Positions 11,414 to 22,107 are shown, counted from the first letter of the stretch. The stretch is 39,731 nt of DNA from Chara braunii (GCA_003427395.1 BFEA01000059.1:1081560-1121290), one strand, 5' to 3'. Numbers and translations are program-made. The notes: generated by a model not told the origin, from the sequence alone.

Positions 11414-11439
11414 AAAAAAAAAAAAAAAAAAAAAAAGTG

Positions 11440-11679
11440 TTTTTTTTTATTGGGTGTGTCCCGACCAGCCGCAGCAGGACCTGAGCAGCCACTTCCACTT
11501 GGCCCGATACTCCCGAATTGCAACGGGTTACAGGGCGGCGCAACTCGCCCCAATGAATTACAAGTGTTGACTGGCTGGCCACCAATCCTTTCTCAAGCCA
11601 CTGAAAGTGACGGCAACGGGAATAGAACCCAGCACCTACGCGGTGTCGCTCAGGCATGAAACCTACTAAGCTAGCCACC
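11440..11679 (-). mobile_element. tRNA-derived SINE
   Basis: Read on the minus strand from 11679: GGTGGCTAGCTTAGTAGG (A-box-like TAGCTTAGTAGG), then GGGTTCTATTCCC (B box, plus-strand 11618-11630), about 45 bases apart, as in a tRNA gene. A body of about 170 bp ends in AATAAAAAAAA. Size, Pol III boxes and A-rich 3' end fit a tRNA-derived SINE. It probably depends on a LINE for movement; several LINE copies lie nearby. Confidence 0.68.
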
Positions 11680-12450
11680 ACTATCAACAAACATGTGGTA
11701 ATGACAACGGTGTGAACAGCGAACAACCTAGCAACAAACAACAGTAACAACAACTGTGTACACAACGATAGGAACGCAAAATAGGTCCACCTATGGGACT
11801 TGTGGTGAAAAGTCTTCACCTAGCACCTGAAGTACCTGGGCGACAAGGCTCGCACAAATATGCTTCGATCAAGGTTGAGTGGGGTGTGTGGGACTCAGAT
11901 TAGCCCTGGTACCTACAACCACGGTTCGGTCAGGTCACCCCCAAGGCTGGATGGTGGCGATCCTGAGTGGTAGACACTGAGGTAGAATAGTGGGAGGAGT
12001 GCGCTGGGAGAAATGATGAAAGAGGTAGGTTGGGAGGGAGTCCTATAGGATTAGGGGGCCTATGTTCGGTTCACTATCAACAAACATGTAGTAATGACAA
12101 CAGTGTGCACAGCAACAAACAACAGTAACAACACCTGTGTACACAACGATAGGAAAGCAAAATAGGTCCACCTATTGGGACTTGTAGTGAAACGTTTGTA
12201 CCTAGCACCTGAAGTACCCGGGCGACGAGGCTCGCACAAATAATATGCTTCGATCAGGGCTGAGTGGGGTGTGTGGGACTCAGCTTAGCCCTGGCACCTA
12301 CAACCACGGTTTGGTCAGGTCACCCCCAAGGCTGGAGGGTGACGATCCTGAGTGGTAGACACTGAGGTAGGATAGTGGGAGTAGGAGTACGCCGGGAGAA
12401 ATTACGAAAGAGGTAGGTTGGGAGGGAGTCCTATAGGATGAGGGGGTTTC
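11680..12450. repeat. Tandem duplication, ~385-bp units
   Basis: Unit 1 is about 11680-12070 and unit 2 about 12077-12450. They match closely throughout, with small indels: CACTATCAACAAACATGT, ACAACGATAGGAA, AAAATAGGTCCACCTAT, CACCTGAAGTACC, GTGGGGTGTGTGGGACTCAG, GGTCAGGTCACCCCCAAGGC, GGAGGGAGTCCTATAGGAT. No coding potential was recognised. Divergence is visible, so this is an old duplication rather than an assembly artefact. Confidence 0.9.
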
Positions 12451-12465
12451 TACCACATGGCCGAG

Positions 12466-12530
12466 TGCCGAAGGTGACTCTCGTATGTCTGTAATCCAGC
12501 CTCTAAAACAACCTGGGCTTTTAGGGGAAA
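12466..12530 (+). repeat. A-tailed short repeat end (copy 1 of inverted pair)
   Basis: Ends CCTCTAAAACAACCTGGGCTTT followed by an A-rich run. The same end lies in opposite orientation at about 13585-13665. It carries TGGCCGAGTG upstream (A-box-like for tRNA-Leu/Ser), but no clear B box, so a SINE origin is only possible. Confidence 0.45.
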
Positions 12531-12539
12531 AAAAAGAAA

Positions 12540-12701
12540 AAGAAACACTTTTTGCCTGTTTTCCAGGCCAGTTTTCCTGGTCAGTGGGGTCTGGAAACGA
12601 GGTCGGCGGTTGGAAAAAATTGAGCATGGTGGGCTGATGGGGTCCCGAAATGACCTTCCGTGCTCAAAAGTTCCTAGCCACCGTGCAGTGGGGTCCAAGC
12701 C
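12540..12701. repeat. Terminal fragment of a TIR element related to 20935-21463
   Basis: Matches the right part of the 20935-21463 element: ATGGGGTCCCGAAATGAC and the terminus GTGGGGTCCAAGCC followed by TAA (12702-12704), where the complete element has GTGGGGTCCGAGCC followed by TAA. No matching left end was found, so the copy is truncated or strongly diverged. Confidence 0.55.
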
Positions 12702-12786
12702 TAAGATTACCCGGATCCAGGCCTGGTTGGCCCAGTAGGTCACTGGTTCTTTTTTTCTTTTTTTTTATAAAGACACACCCCTCGCA

Positions 12787-12824
12787 GTGCTAGTGCTGCT
12801 AGTAAAAGTAGACAGCACTAGCAC
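12787..12824 (-). other. Perfect stem-loop near LINE copy 3 3' end
   Basis: GTGCTAGTGCTG (12787-12798) and CAGCACTAGCAC (12813-12824) form a perfect 12-bp stem with a 14-nt loop, placed between the conserved LINE box and the A-tail. Some LINE families have 3' stem-loops recognised by their RT; that role here is inference. Confidence 0.6.
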
Positions 12825-12962
12825 CCGGGGAGAGGCTCCATCTATTGGTGGGGAGCATTACCTGCTGGAAAACGGGTCCAGCGTCCCTTATACAGTGCGA
12901 ATCAGGATAATGTCAGGAAAAACAATTGAGAAAGACACCTGCCAGAAGGAACCTTTTCACCC

Positions 12963-13095
12963 TATGTCAGGCACCAGATATGCTACTACTATACACTAGT
13001 TCCTTCGCCACCCTGCTATCCCAACCCCCTTGTCAGGCGCCAGATATGCTGCTACTACACACTGGTTCCTTCCCCACCCTGCTATCCCTGTGGCT
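12963..13095. repeat. Two ~67-bp tandem units
   Basis: Units start at GTCAGGC(A/G)CCAGATATGCT, each continuing ACTAC(T)A.ACACT(A/G)GTTCCTTC and CCACCCTGCTATCCC. They lie within the 3' untranslated region of LINE copy 3 (minus strand). Confidence 0.85.
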
Positions 13096-13584
13096 GCCTG
13101 GGGAAACATATCTGGAAACTCCTCAGGTCTCTTCATCGGAATGTTGGGGTTGACCTGCAGCCAATCCTTGAACCTGAGGTTGTAGTCCTTGGTGAGGGCG
13201 CCACCTCCCCCTCATCCCCCTTCTCCACAGGCCATTCATCCTGTGCCATCCTGCCGCCCCTGTCCCCCCCCAGCCAATCTGCGAGAATGTTTGTATTTCC
13301 TTGAAGTGTTTCATTTTGCCCTGAACCCTTTTCCATTGTATCCTTATTTCTTTTTCGATAAATTGCCTGACAATGTCCGTTGTTTCCCCTTCCCCCATTC
13401 TGGGCCCTTCCCGGTCAAAAACACACCTTTTTTACCATAATGCCCACACCACCGACTTTCTGGCAGTGGAAAAAAGGTTATTGGCACAGTGGGATGCTTG
13501 TGGTCTACGCCACTCACCTAGCAGTATAGTCTCTCACGGTGGTCCTACCCGCCTGCTCTATGGCATCAAACCTTCGTGGTGTCA

Positions 13585-13617
<33 letters not shown>

Positions 13618-13665
13618 CCCAGGTTGTTGTAGAGGTGGGATACTAGACGAATGACAGTTATCCAC
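13585..13665 (-). repeat. A-tailed short repeat end (copy 2 of inverted pair)
   Basis: A T-run (13588-13613) followed by AAAGCCCAGGTTGTTGTAGAG. This is the reverse orientation of the end at 12466-12530, so here the element reads on the minus strand and its A-tail faces lower coordinates. Confidence 0.5.
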
Positions 13666-14080
13666 AGTACTCGACCGCTCGGTTGTCCAGCTGAATCCCT
13701 CTAACGACCCCACCCGTCCTTCCTCTTATCATTTTTGCCCCCCCCTGCCCTACCCTAGTGTTAACCACCCGGGACGATCACCCATTGCCATATTGGCAGG
13801 GTGACCTGACCAGACAGCGGTTGCAAGCACCCAGGCTAGGCAAAGAGACCTACCACTTCTTGGTTTGATTTTGTGATGGATAACCTCATGGCCAGGGATG
13901 CTTTCTGTTTGGAGTTTCGGGGAATGACCCAGTGCACGAGGGTTTTAGGGAAAATGGGGATCCTCATTCGGTTCCTTCAAAAACAAGTGTTCAGGGGGCA
14001 AGCAACAAATTTGAAGTGAACAGCTTTGCAAGCTGGATCAGTTAATCACAAACAGGAGAACATAAAAAAAATGCACAGAC
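13666..14080. other. No gene recognised
   Basis: No domain-bearing frame, no terminal repeats and no RNA gene seen. It separates the A-tailed repeat from the fold-back structure. Confidence 0.45.
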
Positions 14081-14773
14081 AACAGCGATTTCGTCAAAAC
14101 GGACATTTTTTATTTTTTGTACGAAATTGAAAGTCCAAACTGCAGCTAAAATTTGATGAAATTTTGGGCAGAACGACCATTTCGTCAAAATGGATATTTT
14201 TTATTTTTTGAACGAAATTGAAACCGAGTTTTTTGGCCGAAAACTCGTCAAAATTTGTTGTTCCTGAGGGTCCAGCGTTTTACAAACGCTGGACCCCCTG
14301 GCTGTACATGGACCTAGCTTGAGACCAGGCACCTCCATGCAGGACTGCCTGGAGGTACCTGGTCTCAAGCTAGGTCCATGTACAGCCACGGGGTCCAGCG
14401 TTTTACAACGCCGGACCCTAAGGAACAACGAATTTTGACGAGTTTTCGACCAAAAAACTCGGTTTCAATTTCGTTCAAAAAATAAAAGATGTCAATTTTG
14501 ACGAAATGTTAGTTGTAGGGCGTTCTGAAAACGCCCTACCCCCTCGATGTTTTTGGACTCACCCAGAGTCCAGATACATCCAGGGGGGTACAGCGTTTTC
14601 ATAACGCCGTACCCCCCTGCATGTATCTGGACTCTGGGTGAGTCCAAAAACATCGAGGGAGTCGGACGTTTTCAGAACGCCCTACCCAAAATTTCATCAA
14701 ATTTTGGCTGCAGTTTGGACTTTCAATTTCGTACAAAAAATAAAAAATGTTCGTTTTGACGAAATCGTTGTTA
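14081..14773. repeat. Nested fold-back (multi-hairpin) element
   Basis: Outer arms 14081-14168 and 14685-14773 are near-perfect reverse complements. Inside are two independent palindromes. Hairpin 1 (14178-14508) has a perfect 30-bp core (14300-14329 with 14358-14387) and diverged outer stems. Hairpin 2 (14515-14684) has perfect 37-bp arms (14543-14579 with 14621-14657). Small palindromes punctuate it: GGGTCCAGCG..CGCTGGACCC at 14268-14296, a similar one at 14391-14418, and GGGGGGTACAGCG..CGCCGTACCCCCC at hairpin 2's centre. The motif TTTCGTCAAAA occurs at 14089 and 14180, and inverted at 14496 and 14754. It carries no coding capacity and directly precedes LINE copy 2. Could be nested MITE or fold-back transposons, or a small-RNA-producing locus. 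Confidence 0.88.
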
Positions 14774-14798
14774 AACTACCAATGAAACAGTTAATATT

Positions 14799-14811
14799 TA
14801 TACTGGCAACA
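14799..14811. repeat. Target-site duplication of LINE copy 2, left
   Basis: TATACTGGCAACA, identical to 20759-20771. Confidence 0.88.
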
Positions 14812-14812
14812 G

Positions 14813-15825
14813 GAAGAGGTTTTGGAGGCTATAGTCGCACGAAATGACAATTTGTTTCTTAGTCCTTCAGGGGTGGTATTGCAGTCAAATGGAAATAATT
14901 TGATTCCAGCAGCATCTGGCACGTTGATTTTCCCACACTCCAAAGGTGCATCATTATCAGGTACTGGTCATGGCATCCAACATTTGGATAAATACATAAA
15001 TATCACCAGTGAGTTGTCAGGTATAGTGGCCAGTCCTTCCAGTCCTACCAAATTACTTTCTGAAGACCTTGAAGAGGAAAATCCTCCTAGACCATCTCCT
15101 CATAAATGTGTAAACAATGTTCAAGAAATTAAGGAAGTGGTGTCTGTAATAACTGGGGAAAAGAGATTCTTAATTGTACAAAAGAATTCAATAAGAGGAG
15201 TTCAGGGCCTGTGATGGTGGAGGCTGAGAAACAAAGGAAGGAAGAAGTAAGAATTGAGTTCAAAGAAGGTGAAGCAACGGATTCAGCAGCCACCAGCAAG
15301 AGACAGAAACTCAGGCAGAGGATGGTTTTGGGTCAGGGGGATTTACCACCAGCTAAAACAGGAATTGTCATTTTGCCTGTTAGAAGAAAGGGGGAGAGTT
15401 GGCAGGTGGGTTTGTCTTCTCCGCAGGGTGCAGTATACGGGGAAATAACGGTACAAGGAACCAAGCCTCAGTTTCTCTCACTAGTGTCCCTTACTGATGG
15501 AATGGTTGGAGAGTCCTGGATCAAAATGAAAATAACGAAATTCATAAAAGATAATTTCCCACCAGGAGCTGTTGCCATCCTGTCACTCACAACGGAGGAA
15601 CAAAAGGTAGCAGAGAGAGATGTTTACATAAGATATGAGGGAGGGAGACAGGAGGAACTGAGATGGTTTGGACAGGAAGCGTTGAAAGAGATTCAAATTC
15701 TTAAAATCAAAGCAGGCTTGTTCTGGTCAGAGGAGGATGTTGGGATCATCCTTGCAAGGATATTAAAACATAGTATTATGGAAAAGGATGGGGTATTGGA
15801 TTCTGGGCAGTGGAGGAAACTGTAA
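14813..15825 (+). pseudogene. LINE ORF1, frameshifted
   Basis: The upstream ORF of a LINE normally encodes an RNA-binding protein of the ribonucleoprotein particle. The first part (14813-15214) reads EEVLEAIVARNDNLFLS and ends at a TGA; the second part (15211-15825) begins in another frame a few bases earlier and is Lys/Glu-rich with basic segments (TSKRQKLRQRM) and a compact C-terminal half (VRRKGESWQVGLSSPQGAVY, WIKMKITKFIKDNFPPGAVA). I recognise no zinc knuckle or RRM. The assignment rests on position between the LINE 5' boundary and the endonuclease. The 4-base overlap could be a native frame change, but a mutation is as likely. Confidence 0.65.
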
Positions 15826-15890
15826 GAGGTATTTCCTCCTTTGAATTCATCCTAATCTTGCCTGGTACGTCAATTTGATAGCTCGCTTTT

Positions 15891-18800
15891 ATGATGGAAG
15901 GGATTAGAGTTATTGATGCTTTATATAACAAAGATAAGGAATGGAAATTGCTTAGAAGGCAAGCGTATCTGGACTTAAGATCTTTAAATGTGAATGGTCT
16001 AGCATATGCCAAACTAAGCAAAAAACAAGCGATCTACGACTAATTAAAAGGTATAAATGGGCAAGATTGGCCGGATGTGATATGTATCCAAGAAACCCAT
16101 TTGATGAATTCCGATATGCATAACTATATTCATAAACAAATATGGCCTCACCAAGCATACAGAACCCATGCAATTTCCCCGGGGAGTGAGGGGGTGACCA
16201 TTTGGATTCCCCCGCAGTCCAAAGCAGAGATTGCCTACTCAGTGGCAGATAAGGAACAAGGTAGGTGGGTATATGTCCTAGCTATGCTGGAATTAGAAAT
16301 AGTAGGGATTCTTTGTGTGTATGGACCTAATGATGTAGGGAAAATACAATTTTTTTTTAGTAACATCATTCCACGACTGCCCGTTGGCATTCTTCTAATC
16401 ATAGCAGGAAACTTTAATGCTGTCCCGGATCACCAATTGGATATGTGACGGACGCCCTCCTTCTCCATGTTCGGCTTACATGACAATGAATGAAAGGATC
16501 ATGGCAGATTTATGTCATTATTTTAATCTCTTTGATTCTTATAGGAGATTAAACCCATCAGCCAAGACCTACATATGTTTTAGGAAAGGCTCTATTAATC
16601 ATAATTTTAAATCCCGCATTGATTTGATCTTGATGGATGAGGAGTTGCAAGGTGCACTCCAAATGGCATAAATTTTTCCAAAAAGTCCTTTACCGGGTCT
16701 GGACCATGCCATGTGTGTGACAATATTATCGTTAAGGAAAAAAACAGATCAAGGAAAAGACTTTTATCATCTAAATACCTCACATCTCAAGATGGATTGC
16801 TTCATCAACTATATTAGGGATGTCTGAGAATTTTGGAGGGATCAGAGGGTTCGTTTTAATGATAATATCAAATGGTTCAACAACGGTCTGGCTTTCCTAG
16901 GCCGTAAATGCAATGAATATTCTAAATTAATAGCAAAACAAAAACATGCAAAAGAAACTGACTTACAGAACAGAATCTTGGAATTACAAAACAAGAAAAA
17001 AAAGGTTATAGACCCAGCTGTCCTAGAAAAAATATCAGAGGAACTCCAAGAATTAGAGGCACAACTTTTGTCCCTGATGGAATATCGATGGCAAGGATTA
17101 AGAATCAGAAGCAAGCTCAATTTTCAAAATATGGAAGGCTCAATGGATGCGCGGTTTTTTGCCATGGCTAGGGCTAGAACAGGAAGAACGCTCATTGAAG
17201 CCTTCGAGGACCCAGCAGACCCCAAGTTGAACCTGGCCATATCGACACCTGCATGCTCGAAAATAGCTAGGGATTATTTTAAAGCCCTCTTTACCTCACA
17301 AAATAGTCACATTCCTAAAAATCAGCGTATCCTTGAGATGGAGGAATTCCTTCAACCATTAAATAATTTTTTGTCAGTGGAATAAAAAGAATTGAGGGAC
17401 AAACCTCTAACAAAAGAAGAAGTCTGGAAGACTCTCTTATTAATGGAAGAGGATATGTCCCCGGGTATTGATGGATTTCAAAAAGAATTTTGGGAGTCAA
17501 CATGTGATTTTATGTCAGAAGATCTAATGGAATACTACAAGGCAGTATGGGAATCGGGTGAAATGGGAGAATTTGTAGGTCAAGGGGTACTTACACTGCT
17601 ATACAAAAAAGGGGATAAAACAAATATAAGAAATTATCGTCCACTTCTTACAGTGGTTTATACAATCATAGCGAAAACACTGGCGGATCGTATGGCTACA
17701 ATAATTCCTGAAATCATCCACCCATCCCAAACAGGTTTCATAACAGGAAGAAACATTCAAGACAATATTCTTTTAGTGAATGAACTCCTGAAAATATCTC
17801 GTCGATCTAAACATAAAGTCGCTTTCATTTTCATAGATTTTGAAAAAGCATATGATCATGTCAATTGGATCTTTTTGGATAGATGCCTGGAAAAGATGAA
17901 TTTTGGTCTCAACCTCAGAAGATGGGTAAGAATTTTGCATAGTAATGCTACTACAAGGGTCATGGTCAATAATAATGTAACACCCCCCATCTCACTAGAA
18001 AGATGAGTTAGACAAGGGGATCCTCTGACTCCTTTTCTTTTTGTCATTACCATGGAGGCGCTTGCGGCAAATTTGAGGCATCATAAGGATATTAGACGTA
18101 TACAGGTTACAAGTATAACAGAGGAGGCAACTCCAATCTGTTCTCTTTTTGCTGATGACCTATCACTTATGGTTGATGCTTCTGAGGAAAATATGGCAGA
18201 AATCCAAAATTTAATGAAAAAAAATTGTCGTCTCTCAGATATGAAAATCAATTGGGGTAGCAAAACAACAGATTGGTGGATCCATCATCAAGGAGGAAGA
18301 CCCCCTGAATTGCCAAAAATAAAGTGGTTGTCCCTAGATACCCCTATTAGGTTATTGGGGATTTCCCTTTCTGTTGAAGGTAAGCCAAGGAATCATAATG
18401 AATGGATCTCACAACCTGCTCAGGCTAAAATGAAAAATTGGAAAGGTAAGCACACATCCATTTTAGGAAGATCGATGATAATTAACAATGTAATCCTTGC
18501 ATCTATATGGTATAAATCAGGAATTTGATCCTTGGATAACAGTTCTTTGAAATCTCTACAAAAACAACTAACTGCTTTTCTATGGAGAGGTAATCATGAA
18601 TATAACAATGTAATCAATAGAGTAGCATGACAGTTTATCATCCAACCAAAAGTGGGGGGAGGCCTGGGGATTCTAAATCCTTTGACTCAGGTCAAAGCTC
18701 TTTCAATTCAATGGTTTCAAAGGTTATTGTTCATCCCTCACACTCCATGGTCATTTTTAGCCTTGGAACAAATCAGGCGCCTAACTTCCACAACTCCTGA

Positions 18801-20486
18801 AGAAATTGATCCCCTGATATGGTTAGAAAATCGTTTTTGGTCTATTCCTAGGGGAAGTTCTAATCCTACAATAACATATGTGACTTCCAATAGGCAAGCT
18901 GTCAGGATTGACTTGAAAAATGATCCTTTTTGGGTAACTATGTTGAAAACATGGAGACAACTTCCCCTCACAGACAAACTTTTGCCAGAAAGATGGGAGG
19001 AAGTATGTCAACAACCCCTGTTTGATAATAGGTGGATCCGTGATTCCCAAGGATTTTGTCTTCATTGTATGCATTCACCTTGGAAGGGTCGGATTATGAA
19101 TGACATCATGAGGGTGAAAGACATATGGGACACTGATACCAATGAATGGATTGACCCATCTAAACTGAGGACAAGGCTAAGATATTGTCACCATTCAGGG
19201 GAAGCACTTGAAAGGGTAATTGAACTCATCCCACTTGAATGGTATCGTATTTTTACGAGAGGTCCCAAATTGATGATAAATGATTGGGTCGCCTTCAGGG
19301 ATCAATCGGAGTCAATTGGTTTAATTCTGGACCAAAACCATAATGGGAGATCTCTTATTCAAAAATATTATTTATCATCCACTAATACAATAGTTCTTAA
19401 GGGACAAGAAGAAACATGTTGGGTTCTAGCACAACAAATTTTCAGAATAAGGGTAATCAGAACTGAAGATTCGTGGGTGGTCTTTAAGCCAGACTGCCCT
19501 ATATCAGATCTCCCGCTAGACCCGGTTAATTGGGTTAGGAGCTCGGTCACAAGAATAGGGAGGAGCAACAGATCCTTCAAAAGGGATATTCATTCACTCA
19601 AAGTCAAATCAGCCTACCGAATGCTTCGCCCTAAAATTAATTTAAAAGACAAGGTTTCCACCAGATGGAGAGAACAGTTGAATGTTAGTCAAGAAGATTT
19701 GAGGTCGGTCAGGTGGTTTAAAGCAGTTAAGGAGAAACCGGCTAAAATCGCTTCACTCCAATGGTAGATTGAACATAGGTGTCTACCAGTATTGACAGAT
19801 CCTCATTGGAACAGAAAGGACTAGCAGAAAGATGGTGTAAGTTATGCAAATCAGCCTTCCCAAGCAGAATCTACCCTGAAACTATAGTGCACATCTTTAT
19901 GCAATGTCCGAGTTCGGTATGGCTTTGGAGGTGGTGGGATCGAATCTGGTCACATTTAGTCCCACAGGTTCCTTGGTCATGGGGATGGAAAGTTATTCTT
20001 CTTGAGACATGGAATCCAGATCCAGAATCAATAGGAAATGATGGGGACTTTGTGGAAAATCTTTTTTGCATGGGGAGAAGAGCGTTGTTGTGGGCCATAT
20101 GGATGAGGAGATGCACGTATGAATGGGAAGGAGCTAGACTAGATGGTCCTGAATTTACAGACAATAGCAAACAACAAATTCAGACAGATATAATGAACAA
20201 ATGGGAACGAACAAAAGAAAAAGTTCAATTTCTCTCAAACAAAACAGAAATCCAAGACCATTTTCGTAAATTCAGTCGAAATTGGCTGGGCGGAAACCAG
20301 GACAGGAGAATGGGTTGTGTCGTTTGGAATGGAGCTGGAAATGAGGACGACACTGCTTTGAAAAGAGATTACAAATTAGTTTTTTATGATTGGACTTCCA
20401 TTGACGCAACTATTTCAATGCGTCCGTTATCAGATTTTCCGGATCCCTTTCCTTTCCCAGCTACTACCCTTGTTCCCAGTTCATAG
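15891..20486 (+). pseudogene. LINE ORF2 (endonuclease-RT-zf), multiply broken
   Basis: Endonuclease (15891-16720): LRSLNVNGL, ICIQETHL, VYGPND, GNFN (usually GDFN), SRIDLIL, LDHAMCV (usually SDH). RT (about 17390-18300): LYKKGDKTNIRNYRPL, HPSQTGFITGRNIQDNI, FIDFEKAYDHVNW, VRQGDPLTPFLF, and the catalytic FADDLSL. A thumb/linker region follows (SKTTDWW, VGGGLGILNP), then the zf-RVT-like segment WCKLCKSAFPS..ETIVHIFMQCPSSVWLW and the conserved tail to 20486. Stops at 16041 (TAA), about 16827 (TGA), 17383 (TAA), 18004 (TGA), 18526 (TGA), 18628 (TGA) and 19765 (TAG); frameshifts near 16440 and 19790. ORF2 would nick target DNA and reverse transcribe its own RNA there. Confidence 0.9.
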
Positions 20487-20668
20487 TATGGTTTATAGAA
20501 CCAGTTCTGCCAGCTTCAACAGGTATATATGGCGTCCTGGACAGGATGAAGAGGTAGTATGGTTCTTTTAGGATCGTTGACAGGAAGTGAGTGACAATCA
20601 CATTCATTTCAAGAACCTTGTTTCTTATTTATTCCTATTCACATACTGTATTCAAGCTGTACAATCAA

Positions 20669-20758
20669 GGGACGCTGGACCCGGTTTCCAACAGGTGATG
20701 CTCCCCACCAATAGATGGAGTTGTTTTGTTTAAAGAAGAAAAAAAATATATATATATA
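20669..20758 (+). other. Conserved 3' module and tail of LINE copy 2
   Basis: The box GGGACGCTGGACCCGGTTTC (start 20669), then CAGGTGATGCTCCCCACC and AATAGATGGAG (to 20720), recurs in LINE copy 3 (12836-12887, inverted) and in the split tail at 22699/36065. Here it is followed directly by a T/A-rich tail ending in (TA)n, without the stem-loop seen in the other two. Confidence 0.8.
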
Positions 20759-20771
20759 TATACTGGCAACA
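20759..20771. repeat. Target-site duplication of LINE copy 2, right
   Basis: TATACTGGCAACA, immediately after the A/TA-rich tail and identical to 14799-14811. Confidence 0.88.
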
Positions 20772-20934
20772 TATGATGACTAGCCCGGGTAGCTCGCCAG
20801 GGGCCTGGACCCACTAGCGAAGTATTTTACCACTCCATCCAGGATTTCGATCACGTGTGGCCTCGAGTGACACAGTACGGTCGTCGAATAGATCGGATCT
20901 CGACGGCCTGGTAGTTTCCGAGCGGGGAATGTAA

Positions 20935-21463
20935 GGCTCGGACCCCACCGTCCGGCGGCTGGAAAAGTTTTGGCATGGAAGGGCGTTTTCAGACCCCACC
21001 GGGCCGCCAACAAGTTTGCCAGAGGTCTGGCAACGTCTATTTCAGACCCCACCGCCTTTTCCAAGACACCGCCAACCGTGTTTCTACATGGCTGGCAGAT
21101 GGAAAAGTCTCTGCCCGCGACCGGCGCTCTTTTCCAAAACGCCCTCCAACAGGGTAGGGAGGGCAAAGTGCCAGCCGTTGCATCAGGGACCTGCAAGGTT
21201 TGTGTTCCCACCGGAGGCAGCAGCCAATAGCGATGAAGAGTGCCACAAAAAAACAATTAAAAAAAATGGAGAAAACATAAAAAAAACGAGTGTCAACGGA
21301 AACAGGCAACAATTGGCTGAACTGATTTGCAAAGGGTTTTCCAAGAGGAATTGGTCCTCGGCGGTGGGGTCCCGGAAATAGTACTTTCCAACTTTCCCAA
21401 ATGACTTGCCCACTTTTCGTTGCCACACGTCTTTTCCAGCCGCCGGCCGGTGGGGTCCGAGCC
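20935..21463. mobile_element. TIR element (MITE-like) with TAA duplication
   Basis: 33-bp TIRs with one mismatch: left 20935-20967 starts GGCTCGGACCCCACCG, right 21431-21463 ends CGGTGGGGTCCGAGCC. The TSD is TAA (20932-20934 and 21464-21466). Internal arrays: GACCCCACCG at 20941, 20992 and 21045 on the left, inverted at 21362 and 21448 on the right; TTTTCCA or TGGAAAA at 20960, 21057, 21100, 21130, 21337 and 21432. There is no transposase, so it is non-autonomous. The 3-bp TAA duplication and GG-start TIR fit PIF/Harbinger (Tourist-like) elements. Confidence 0.88.
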
Positions 21464-21466
21464 TAA

Positions 21467-21870
21467 GCGTGGGCGGAAAGTCTGGATTTTATGGACTTGA
21501 AAGGAGGGGGGTTGATTTCCAGACTTCGTTTTTTTCTTTTCTTTTTTTTAAGTGTTTTTTTTTTTTTGGCTATGAGAAATCGAACTTGAAATGTGAAATT
21601 CAAATATTGTCGTAGATCTGACAGGAAGGCTTTCGCGTCTGTAAGATGGCCTATTAGAGGCATTGTGAGATACATGGTGATGAATGTATCCCCATACCCC
21701 TTACTTGTTCATCCTCGTGACTGTGTTTGTGGACACATTTTATTGCCATGTACATCACTATGAAGACTTGCGTGAAGGAGATCGTACCAACCCATGAATT
21801 TGGGTGCACAGTTGTTCTTCTTTGTTTTATGTGCCATTTCAATTCATTTTAAATCCAAAAAAGATCCATT
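21467..21870. other. No gene recognised
   Basis: Contains T-runs (21530-21567). No domain-bearing frame and no terminal repeats noticed. Confidence 0.45.
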
Positions 21871-22107
21871 CCCCTGATCGGTATTAGTGGGGTCTATGAC
21901 CAACACGGGTGTGAGTGTGAGCGCGAGTGGGTTGTGTGTGGTGTGTGGGAGAGTGTTGGCCATAGCCTCTGCTGCTACTCGATGAAGGGTGGGGGACGAT
22001 GAGAAAGGGAGGCACAACTACTTGCAGGTCTCGTTCTTTGTGTTAGCCAGACCCCCACTGGCGGCCCCAACCCTATACCCTAACCATTAGGGGCAAGGGG
22101 CAACATG
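21871..22107 (+). repeat. Dispersed repeat R1, copy 1
   Basis: Aligns along its length with 39314-39556: GGTCTATGAC.AACACGG, GAGTGGGTTGT, GGTGTGTGGGAGAGTGTTGG, CCATAGCC.CTGCTGCTAC, GTTAGCCAGACCCCC, GGGAGCAACATG-type end. Its class is unknown; no poly(A) tail or TIR was identified. Confidence 0.85.

Larger units (their letters stand above)
9279..11436 (+). mobile_element. 5'-truncated LINE, copy 1
   Basis: The coding part 9279-10403 aligns by eye with the C-terminal third of LINE copy 2 (19340-20486): DLPMDPEEW against DLPLDPVNW, LKSKSAY against LKVKSAY, ALQWQIEHRC against SLQW*IEHRC, and the Cys/His segment. The endonuclease and RT are missing, as is usual after aborted target-primed reverse transcription. 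The 3' untranslated region would run from 10404 through two GGGACGCTGGACCC-containing duplicates, across a 251-base gap, to the A-run at 11414-11436; that 3' limit is inference. Confidence 0.8.
12745..13440 (-). mobile_element. LINE 3' end, copy 3
   Basis: On the minus strand, 13398-13133 encodes in two frames the C-terminal tail of the same LINE family (EIRIQWKRVQGKMKHFKE, then DWLGGDRGGRMA after a frameshift), matching EIVTRWKAAKDKL and DWLGGERKGW of copy 1. It continues into a 3' region with a tandem repeat, the conserved box (complement of 12836-12887: GGGACGCTGGACC, CAGCAGGTAATGC, CCCCACCAATAGATGGAG), a 12-bp stem-loop, and an A-rich tail (plus-strand T-run 12749-12769). Strongly 5' truncated. 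Confidence 0.78.
14812..20758 (+). mobile_element. LINE (L1-type), copy 2, near full length
   Basis: Bounded by a 13-bp target-site duplication, TATACTGGCAACA, at 14799-14811 and 20759-20771. It contains ORF1 (14813-15825, one frameshift), ORF2 (about 15891-20486) with endonuclease, RT and zf-RVT-like domains, a 3' untranslated region ending in the GGGACGCTGGACCCGG..CACCAATAGATGGAG box (20669-20720) and an A/TA-rich tail (20731-20758). ORF1 begins almost at the 5' boundary, so a 5' leader may have been lost. Multiple stops and two ORF2 frameshifts show that it is dead. Confidence 0.92.

Noticed and set aside
10952-11819. Long ORFs crossing the N gap
   Set aside because: They exist only because N translates as X; there is no evidence for coding.
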